Positions 1-5,087 of a DNA stretch of 7,019 nucleotides are shown here, one piece after another. A program made the translations under genes and the position numbers. The notes under the pieces were generated by a model. It was not told the origin of the DNA and searched no databases. It worked only from the letters and a program-made list of their open reading frames with translations. The first letter of the stretch is position 1, and every line of letters starts with the position of its first letter. This DNA is from Candidatus Aegiribacteria sp. (GTDB taxonomy: Bacteria; Fermentibacterota; Fermentibacteria; Fermentibacterales; JCC-6): contig DAOWJX010000076.1 in the NCBI GenBank assembly GCA_030640155.1, positions 1 to 7,019 on the forward strand, read 5' to 3'.

Positions 1-79
1 ACAACCGAAGGCGTAAGAAAAAGAAAAGCAGCAGTATCAATATGAAATACAAAACGATAGGCTTAAGTTAGTGCCATTC

Positions 80-97
80 GTGCCACCCACCAATAAA
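80..97 (+). repeat. Left copy of an 18-bp inverted repeat flanking the lipoprotein pair
   Basis: GTGCCACCCACCAATAAA here is the exact reverse complement of 2738-2755. Similarity stops abruptly on both sides. It overlaps a short imperfect tandem of GTGCCATTC and GTGCCACCC (71-88). No transposase or target duplication is visible, so I annotate it only as a shared repeat. Confidence 0.6.
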
Positions 98-179
98 ACG
101 ACATCGATATAAGCCAGCGAATTTCACCAGCATTTTGTAAATATCTCCAGTAGAAATGTGTTCAAATTCAGTGAAATAC

Positions 180-207
180 TTGACATTCTGTTATTATCTA
201 GTATTAA
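180..207 (+). promoter_or_regulatory. Candidate sigma-70-type promoter for the first lipoprotein gene
   Basis: A perfect TTGACA at 180-185 is followed, after a 16-base spacer, by TATTAA at 202-207, a 4/6 match to the -10 consensus. The surrounding 120-220 stretch is clearly AT-rich compared with the genes. An 8-base direct repeat TAGTATTA at 199-206 and 213-220 overlaps the -10 and the likely start site, and could be an operator or chance in AT-rich DNA. Other -10 placements in this stretch are possible. The call rests on consensus matching alone. Confidence 0.5.
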
Positions 208-222
208 CTTGATAGTATTATT

Positions 223-230
223 AAGGAAGG
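223..230 (+). promoter_or_regulatory. Ribosome binding site of the first lipoprotein gene
   Basis: AAGGAAGG lies 10 bases before the ATG at 241 and supports that start, which also puts a signal peptide at the very N-terminus. Its last bases belong to a 10-base palindrome, AGGATATCCT (228-237), which is too short to claim as a regulatory hairpin. Confidence 0.65.
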
Positions 231-240
231 ATATCCTCAA

Positions 241-1368
241 ATGTTCAAGAATATCACTGTAATGTCACTTGCAGTATTCGCGCTTATAAGTTGCGGAAAG
301 AGCATGCAGGAAGGGACAGCTGCCACGGTAGCTGTTGAATCAGAACCGTCCGTCGTATTGGTTCCTGTTGATTCCATCGGAGTTGAAGAGGGTGATTCCA
401 ACTACGTGATGGGTGGAGTGGAAAGCGTAGCATTCGGACCTGATGGTAATATTGCAGTTCTTGATTGTGGCAGATCAAGTGTCAGGATTTATTCACCCCG
501 TGGTGAGTATATAAGACGTATAGGAAACAGGGGAAACGGTCCCGGTGAACTGCAAAGCGTGATTTTCATGGCTATATCTCAGGATGGACATGTATACATA
601 TCAGGAACAGGCAGCTCCGTATTCGGAGTTCATGCGTTTGACTATTTCACCGGTGAATGGCTCGAATCCGAGCATACTTTCATTCCGCCCAGCTGTCTCG
701 AGGGAGCGGAGGGAAATTCCTATTTGCGAAAGACCATTGGATTCGAGATGCAGGATGGAGAACCCTGGCTGCTGATATCAATAGCCAGACATGCAGCCGG
801 CCTGGAAGAACCGATTCAGACTTATTATGAGGAGTCAATTCGCTTCGATCTTTCTGACGATGTCGGAATGCTGGAACTCGACTGGTACGGATACGACATA
901 GCAGCAACTGCTGATGGAGACGTATATATCGCGCCCCGATCGACTGAAGAGGCAATTGTCATAGCCTTCAATTCCACCGGTCAGGTGAGATACCGATTTG
1001 AGCTTGACCTTGAACCGGTAGCAAGAACTGAAGATGAGATGGAGATGGAAAGGCATATCCTCCGCGCGAAAGCTATTGCCTCCGATGAGAATCCGGCTGG
1101 TCTTGAACCGAACCCATACAAACCTCTTATCCGGGGATTGGAAGTAGACGGAGAAGGGAACCTCTGGGTGCTTCAGGGAGGGCCTTCAACCCCGACATTC
1201 AATGTGTTTGACAGCACAGGAGAATTCCTCTACACGGTAAGGGTTGCAGGCAATCCTCCTGATGGAAGTACATGGCGCTTTTATATTGATGAGAACGGTA
1301 TACTGGCATATGCGGAGGATCCCGCATCCGGATTTCAGAAAATCTATATGTTTGATATACAGGAATAA
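241..1368 (+). CDS. 6-bladed beta-propeller (NHL-like) lipoprotein, copy 1
   Basis: Predicted exported, lipid-anchored beta-propeller protein of 375 residues; its substrate or partner is unknown. The N-terminus has a Lys, a hydrophobic stretch (about 5-17) and a lipobox, Leu-Ile-Ser-Cys, with Cys18 the expected lipidated residue. Gly at +2 gives no inner-membrane retention signal by the E. coli rule. A low-complexity linker (19-36) precedes repeated blade motifs of the form D-G-N-(I/V/L)-(A/Y/W)-V: GPDGNIAVLD (66-75), SQDGHVYI (113-120), TADGDVYIAP (223-232), DGEGNLWVL (303-311). RIYSPRGEY followed by GNGPGEL (82-104) matches the usual signature of the bacterial 6-bladed propeller family. Cys76 and Cys152 are also kept in the downstream paralogue and could form a disulfide. 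The start is supported by the ribosome site at 223-230. Function could be sensing, binding or scaffolding; no catalytic residues are recognisable. Confidence 0.8.
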   Translation: MFKNITVMSLAVFALISCGKSMQEGTAATVAVESEPSVVLVPVDSIGVEEGDSNYVMGGVESVAFGPDGNIAVLDCGRSSVRIYSPRGEYIRRIGNRGNGPGELQSVIFMAISQDGHVYISGTGSSVFGVHAFDYFTGEWLESEHTFIPPSCLEGAEGNSYLRKTIGFEMQDGEPWLLISIARHAAGLEEPIQTYYEESIRFDLSDDVGMLELDWYGYDIAATADGDVYIAPRSTEEAIVIAFNSTGQVRYRFELDLEPVARTEDEMEMERHILRAKAIASDENPAGLEPNPYKPLIRGLEVDGEGNLWVLQGGPSTPTFNVFDSTGEFLYTVRVAGNPPDGSTWRFYIDENGILAYAEDPASGFQKIYMFDIQE

Positions 1369-1390
1369 ACGGGGATACACACAGGAGAGT

Positions 1391-1428
1391 CATCGGGGAC
1401 ATGCACCAGAGAGTGCATGTCCCCGATG
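1391..1428 (+). terminator. Perfect 16-bp hairpin after lipoprotein copy 1 (terminator-like or REP-like)
   Basis: Left arm 1391-1406 (CATCGGGGACATGCAC) is exactly complementary to right arm 1413-1428, with a 6-base loop CAGAGA. It starts 22 bases after the stop codon. No T-run follows (the next bases are TCTATAATAA), so it is not a textbook intrinsic terminator. It may act as an mRNA 3' end or processing block, or be a member of a dispersed palindromic repeat family. The core GGGGACATGCA recurs in the hairpin at 2665-2694. Confidence 0.65.
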
Positions 1429-1460
1429 TCTATAATAATACTGCATAAAGGTAGGAAATT

Positions 1461-1535
1461 ATGAGTTCAAGGAAAACACGACTATATTTAAAACTGAAGT
1501 ATTTACATATTCAAAATCGGGAAGGCATAGCATGA
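1461..1535 (+). CDS. Possible 24-residue leader peptide overlapping the next start codon
   Basis: An ATG at 1461 preceded by AGGTAGGA (1450-1457) opens a 24-codon frame rich in Lys, Arg, Leu and Tyr. It ends at TGA 1533-1535, overlapping the ATG of the second lipoprotein gene in the sequence ATGA. Such an overlap is typical of translational coupling. The peptide resembles nothing I recognise and has no lipobox or obvious membrane segment. At this length a chance frame in AT-rich DNA is quite possible. Confidence 0.22.
   Translation: MSSRKTRLYLKLKYLHIQNREGIA
1519..1525 (+). promoter_or_regulatory. Ribosome binding site of the second lipoprotein gene
   Basis: GGGAAGG sits 6 bases before the ATG at 1532 and fixes that start, which gives a signal peptide of the same length as in copy 1. 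It lies inside the possible leader frame, so ribosomes finishing that frame would pass over it. No convincing -35/-10 pair stands out between the hairpin and this site. A lone TATAAT occurs at 1431-1436, but its -35 position falls inside the hairpin. Confidence 0.6.
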
Positions 1536-2659
1536 GAAAAATAGCTGTAGCAACGCTGATATCACTCCTGTTGCTGATGAGTTGCGGTGAGAGTGAACCG
1601 GATCAGGACGAAACCCTGCAAGGAGTTGAGGAGGTCAGGACAGTCTTACTCGTTCTTGTAGATTCAATCGGTATTGAAATGGGTGACTCCCTCTATGTCA
1701 TGGGAGCTGTGGAAGGTCTTGTTTACGCTCCCGACGGCAATATTGCTGTATTGGACTGCTCACGATCATGTATACGGATCTACTCACCGTCCGGAGAGTA
1801 CCTGAGGCAGATCAGTAAGAAAGGAAACGGTCCAGGGGAACTCCAGGATGCTGCCTTTCTCTCAATATCAGAGGATGGGTACATATTCATGGCTGGTGAA
1901 GGAAGTGAGATTCTAGGTCTTCACCAGTTCGATTATGTCACAGGAGAATGGCTCGGTTCCGAACCTTCATTCGGCTCTCCCCCGACATGTATAGAAGGTG
2001 CAGAGGGCAGTTCATATGTCCGGAAGGATTTGACATTCGACACATCCACAGGAGAACCGCAGATACTGATTTCGATATCAAAGTACGAATACGGTTCTGA
2101 AGAACCGATCACGGTCTATATTGAAGATACCACCCCTTTCAATCCTTCAGATATGGCCGGGTTGATAGATCTACTCTGGTACGGTTACGACATAGCAGCT
2201 GATTTCAATGGTAATGTATGCATTGCTCCCCGTTCTACAGAAGAAGCTCTTGTTATGATCTATGGTCCGGATGGGAATGAGATCAACAGACTGGAGATGG
2301 ATCTTGAACCGGTACTTCGCACCGAAGAGGAACTTGAGATAGAGAAATATATCCTCGAGGCAAAAGCTGCTATCATGGGTGATGATTTCCCTGAACTGGA
2401 ACCGGATCCCTATAAACCATTGATCAGAGGAGTAGAGATTGATGGTGAAGGAAACATATGGGTACTTCGAGGAGGACCGGCAGTACCTACTTTCGATGTT
2501 TTTGATTTTGCTGGGAACCAGCTCTTCACAGCAGTGGTGGCGGGAAACCCGCTTGATGGCAGTTCATGGCGTTTTTTCATTGATTCGCACGGCATTCTTG
2601 CTTACGCGGAAGACCCCGCCTGCGGGTATCAGAAACTCTATATGCTTGAGTTACAATAG
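1532..2659 (+). CDS. 6-bladed beta-propeller (NHL-like) lipoprotein, copy 2
   Basis: Tandem paralogue of the preceding gene, also 375 residues and roughly 60% identical by eye (about 69% over residues 37-104 as I counted). The signal peptide has Arg-Lys, a Leu-rich core and lipobox Leu-Met-Ser-Cys (Cys18), with Gly at +2. Blade motifs match copy 1: APDGNIAVLD (66-75), RIYSPSGEY and GNGPGEL (82-104), SEDGYIFM (113-120), NGNVCIAP (226-233), DGEGNIWVL (304-312). The best-conserved stretches between copies are YGYDIAA, APRSTEEA, PYKPLIRG and WRF-ID, so both probably keep the same fold and a similar surface. Copy 2 has three Cys absent from copy 1 (80, 230, 364) besides the shared pair (76 and 153). 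The length fits one 6-bladed propeller. Role unknown; an extracytoplasmic binding or sensing protein is the most that can be inferred. Confidence 0.8.
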   Translation: MRKIAVATLISLLLLMSCGESEPDQDETLQGVEEVRTVLLVLVDSIGIEMGDSLYVMGAVEGLVYAPDGNIAVLDCSRSCIRIYSPSGEYLRQISKKGNGPGELQDAAFLSISEDGYIFMAGEGSEILGLHQFDYVTGEWLGSEPSFGSPPTCIEGAEGSSYVRKDLTFDTSTGEPQILISISKYEYGSEEPITVYIEDTTPFNPSDMAGLIDLLWYGYDIAADFNGNVCIAPRSTEEALVMIYGPDGNEINRLEMDLEPVLRTEEELEIEKYILEAKAAIMGDDFPELEPDPYKPLIRGVEIDGEGNIWVLRGGPAVPTFDVFDFAGNQLFTAVVAGNPLDGSSWRFFIDSHGILAYAEDPACGYQKLYMLELQ

Positions 2660-2664
2660 CATAA

Positions 2665-2694
2665 GGGGACATGCAGGCTCTGCTGCGTGTCCCC
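2665..2694. terminator. 12-bp hairpin between convergent genes (bidirectional terminator-like or REP-like)
   Basis: GGGGACATGCAG (2665-2676) pairs with CTGCGTGTCCCC (2683-2694), with one T-G wobble and a 6-base loop. It begins 5 bases after the stop of lipoprotein copy 2 and lies 31 bases beyond the metH stop on the other strand, so it could end both transcripts. T-runs are weak on both sides (CAAAAG on the right; TTAT when read from metH). It shares GGGGACATGCA with the hairpin at 1391-1428. Confidence 0.6.
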
Positions 2695-2723
2695 CAAAAG
2701 CATGAGGCTCTGCTGCGTGTCCC
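2675..2723. repeat. Tandem direct repeat, 19-bp units spaced 30 bases
   Basis: AGGCTCTGCTGCGTGTCCC occurs exactly at 2675-2693 and again at 2705-2723. The first copy forms the loop side and right arm of the hairpin at 2665-2694. The second copy ends 2 bases before the metH stop codon (2726-2728 on the - strand). Either copy can pair with the single left arm at 2665-2676, giving two alternative hairpins. This looks like a local slippage duplication of the hairpin's right half. Confidence 0.8.
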
Positions 2724-2725
2724 GT

Positions 2726-5083
2726 TTATTTACCCTGTTTATTGGTGGGTGGCACCAAACGTTTGGCTTCAATTACTGCCTGATAGGCGTCACGGGCATA
2801 TCCATCAGCGCCGATGGATTTCGCGTATTCCTCTGTGATTACAGCACCTCCCACCAGAATCCGGGCTTTGAGGTTCTTCTTTTTCGCAAGTACTAATACT
2901 TTCTCCATCTCAAGAGCTGTTGTACTCATAAGTGCAGAAAGGGCGACGATGTCAGCATCAATTTCCTTAGCCTTCTCAACGATGGTTGTTGCGTGAACGT
3001 CTTTCCCAAGATCGATCACATCGAAACCCGCATTCCCGAGGAAGAGTGCTACAAGATTTTTGCCTATGTCATGTATGTCACCCCTGACAGAAGCCAGTAT
3101 TATCTTCCCTCGGCATTCCGCTGTTCCATCCTTTTCAAGGTGCGGCTCGAGAAGAGTCATCAATGTTTTTGACGCCTCTGCCGCAGCGATAAGATGAGGA
3201 AGAAAAAGTTTTCTTCTGCTGTAGAGATCGCCTACTTTCTCCATAGCGCCGGCCAGGCCTTTCTCAAGGATTTCACTCGCAGATACACCGCTTTCAAGAA
3301 GCTCTCTTCCGGCTGACTCCGTCTGCCTTCTATCACCTATAATGATGTTCTTCCTGAGTATTCCCATGAAATCCGGGGATATTCCCTGCGCATCCAGTTC
3401 AGGCAGCCTTCTCTCGACAGGTTCGAGGTTGCCCAGCAGTATCTGCGAGCTTTTGTAAACACCCAGGACCATCGAATCAAGCACATCGATGATTGCGATA
3501 TCGAGGCCATACGCGGCCATAGCAGCCAGAAGAGCAGCATTGATACTGCTCCGTTCAGGAAGTCCATAGGAGATATTGGAGACTCCGGCAATCGTAAGAA
3601 GCCCCCTTTTCTTAAGGAGTTTGAGAGTTTCAAGAGTTATTCCTGCGTCTGCGCCTGTACCCAGAGGTTTTACGACAGGATCAGCAATCACTCTGTCTTC
3701 TGGGAAACCAGCTTTCTTAAGTATTGAGATTCCTTTTTCAATTTTCGCGAGTCTTTCAGATGGAGTTTCTCCAAGACCGCTTTCGTCTATCGGCAGAAGA
3801 ACAGTATATCCACCATGTCGGAGGAGGGTCTCCACTCTGTTCATGATGTAATCCTCTGATGCTGTGAGTGAGTTCAGGATTCCGATTCCTCCAAGCTCGC
3901 TGAAGGCTTCTTCTATCTTGACCGGATCAGACAGATCTACAGAAAGTGGAGCTCCGAGAGAAAGGCGACTGAAGAGTTCGTGAACAATACCCTCGGGAAG
4001 CGTTTTCTCCAGACCAAGATTCACATCTATTATATCCGCTCTTCCCTGCATACGTGCGAGAGAAATAACACCGAGAAAATCATTCTCTGAAAGCAATTTT
4101 GGAAGTTGCTTCTTTCCGGTAGGATTGATGGATTCACCAGCAGCAAGCATTCTCTCTCCCACAGGGACTATACGGTCAACTGAAGTCAGGGCTTGGAACT
4201 TTTCGGTGTTCATCGCTTTCGCGGGGCGTCTGCCGAGAAGAGAAGTATATTTCCGTACATGTTCCGGGCCGGAGCCACAGCATCCTCCGATTATGGAGGC
4301 TCCGCTCCACGCGAAATCCTCCATCCATCCCGCGAACCTTTCAGGATTCATTTCATAATGACCATTAACAGGCAGACCTGCGTTAGGTTCAACAGTTATC
4401 CTTTTTTCGCTGAAACGAGCCATTTCCTGTATTACTGGAAGTAATTCTTCCGGACCTGTTGAGCAGTTGGCTCCGGTTGCGTCAACAGGGAGCTGGTTCA
4501 TCAGAAGAACAAGTGCTGTGGGTGAAGTTCCTGATAAAGAGAGACCTCCGGATCCAAAGGTCATCTGGGCTGAAATGAATGCGTCAGGATCTACGTCTCT
4601 TACTGCAAGAACAGCTGCTTTAAGCTCTCTTGGATCGGAGAAAGTCTCAAGGAAAAAGATATCTATACCGACTTTGACCAGAACCTCAGCCTGATCACTG
4701 AAGAGAGTATAGGCATCCTTCCAGGTCATGCTTCCGGATGGATGAATCATATTCCCAGTGGGCCCAATACTGGCAGCAACCAGGACTCTGTCTCCGACTT
4801 CATCAATAGCTGTTCTCGCCAGTAGAGAGTTCAGCTTTCGTACATTATCAGGATTTCCCAGCTTTGCCGCAGTACCGCCGAAAGTGCATGTGAGTACGAT
4901 ATCAGCATTAGCATCAGCGTACTCACGATGAATCGAACTGAGAATATCAGGATGAGCAGCTGCCCACTCCTCAGGAGATACACCGATCGGCATTCCAAGC
5001 TTCATCAACTCTGTTCCGGTTCCTCCGTCGAGGAAGACTATCCTCTCAAGAAGAAGTCGCCTCAGCCTTTGCGCCTGTAACAT
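2726..5083 (-). CDS. metH: B12-dependent methionine synthase, short form without reactivation domain
   Basis: Cytoplasmic enzyme that transfers the methyl group of 5-methyl-THF through cobalamin to homocysteine, giving methionine and THF. Domains in order: homocysteine-binding barrel (about 10-285) with DGGTGTEL (19-26) and the zinc ligands Cys207 (GANC), Cys268 and Cys269 (GGCCG); pterin-binding barrel (about 305-570) with GESINPTG (316-323), DVNLG (353-357) and GVSNISYGLPERSSIN (500-515); B12 helical cap (about 580-655); and B12-binding Rossmann domain (about 658-775) with the cobalt-ligand motif D669-x-H671-x-x-G674. At 785 residues it ends where E. coli MetH (about 1,230) would start its AdoMet-binding activation domain, as in the Thermotoga form, so reductive reactivation must come from another protein. 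The start is supported by a GGGAG site (5091-5095) within the end of the preceding gene, 4 bases away, which suggests translational coupling. All key residues I looked for are present. Confidence 0.95.
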   Translation of the reverse strand: MLQAQRLRRLLLERIVFLDGGTGTELMKLGMPIGVSPEEWAAAHPDILSSIHREYADANADIVLTCTFGGTAAKLGNPDNVRKLNSLLARTAIDEVGDRVLVAASIGPTGNMIHPSGSMTWKDAYTLFSDQAEVLVKVGIDIFFLETFSDPRELKAAVLAVRDVDPDAFISAQMTFGSGGLSLSGTSPTALVLLMNQLPVDATGANCSTGPEELLPVIQEMARFSEKRITVEPNAGLPVNGHYEMNPERFAGWMEDFAWSGASIIGGCCGSGPEHVRKYTSLLGRRPAKAMNTEKFQALTSVDRIVPVGERMLAAGESINPTGKKQLPKLLSENDFLGVISLARMQGRADIIDVNLGLEKTLPEGIVHELFSRLSLGAPLSVDLSDPVKIEEAFSELGGIGILNSLTASEDYIMNRVETLLRHGGYTVLLPIDESGLGETPSERLAKIEKGISILKKAGFPEDRVIADPVVKPLGTGADAGITLETLKLLKKRGLLTIAGVSNISYGLPERSSINAALLAAMAAYGLDIAIIDVLDSMVLGVYKSSQILLGNLEPVERRLPELDAQGISPDFMGILRKNIIIGDRRQTESAGRELLESGVSASEILEKGLAGAMEKVGDLYSRRKLFLPHLIAAAEASKTLMTLLEPHLEKDGTAECRGKIILASVRGDIHDIGKNLVALFLGNAGFDVIDLGKDVHATTIVEKAKEIDADIVALSALMSTTALEMEKVLVLAKKKNLKARILVGGAVITEEYAKSIGADGYARDAYQAVIEAKRLVPPTNKQGK
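2738..2755 (-). repeat. Right copy of the 18-bp inverted repeat, inside the metH 3' end
   Basis: Exact reverse complement of 80-97. On the metH strand it encodes Val-Pro-Pro-Thr-Asn-Lys, close to the C-terminus (residues 777-782) and beyond the folded B12 domain. The tail of MetH may therefore derive from a dispersed repeat that landed at the gene's end. Confidence 0.6.
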
Positions 5084-5087
5084 TCCA

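Noticed and set aside
1..71. Lys/Arg-rich open frames at the left edge (frames ending at 45 and about 71) that could be the 3' tail of an upstream gene.
   Set aside because: Only 15-23 codons are visible, two frames are equally open, and no family can be recognised, so no CDS is called.
1431..1436. TATAAT just after the first hairpin as a promoter for lipoprotein copy 2.
   Set aside because: The -35 position falls inside the hairpin and matches poorly, so a separate promoter is not supported.
98..2737. The lipoprotein block as an insertion sequence or transposon bounded by the 18-bp inverted repeat.
   Set aside because: There is no transposase or integrase, no target-site duplication, and the repeats are not shown to be element ends; kept only as a repeat finding.
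2687..2896. 69-codon + strand frame starting in the convergent intergenic region.
   Set aside because: It lies almost wholly antisense to the well-supported metH 3' end and has no ribosome site or recognisable protein features.
3576..4694. Several + strand frames of 75-91 codons inside metH.
   Set aside because: They are antisense shadows of conserved metH domains and show no independent coding signs.
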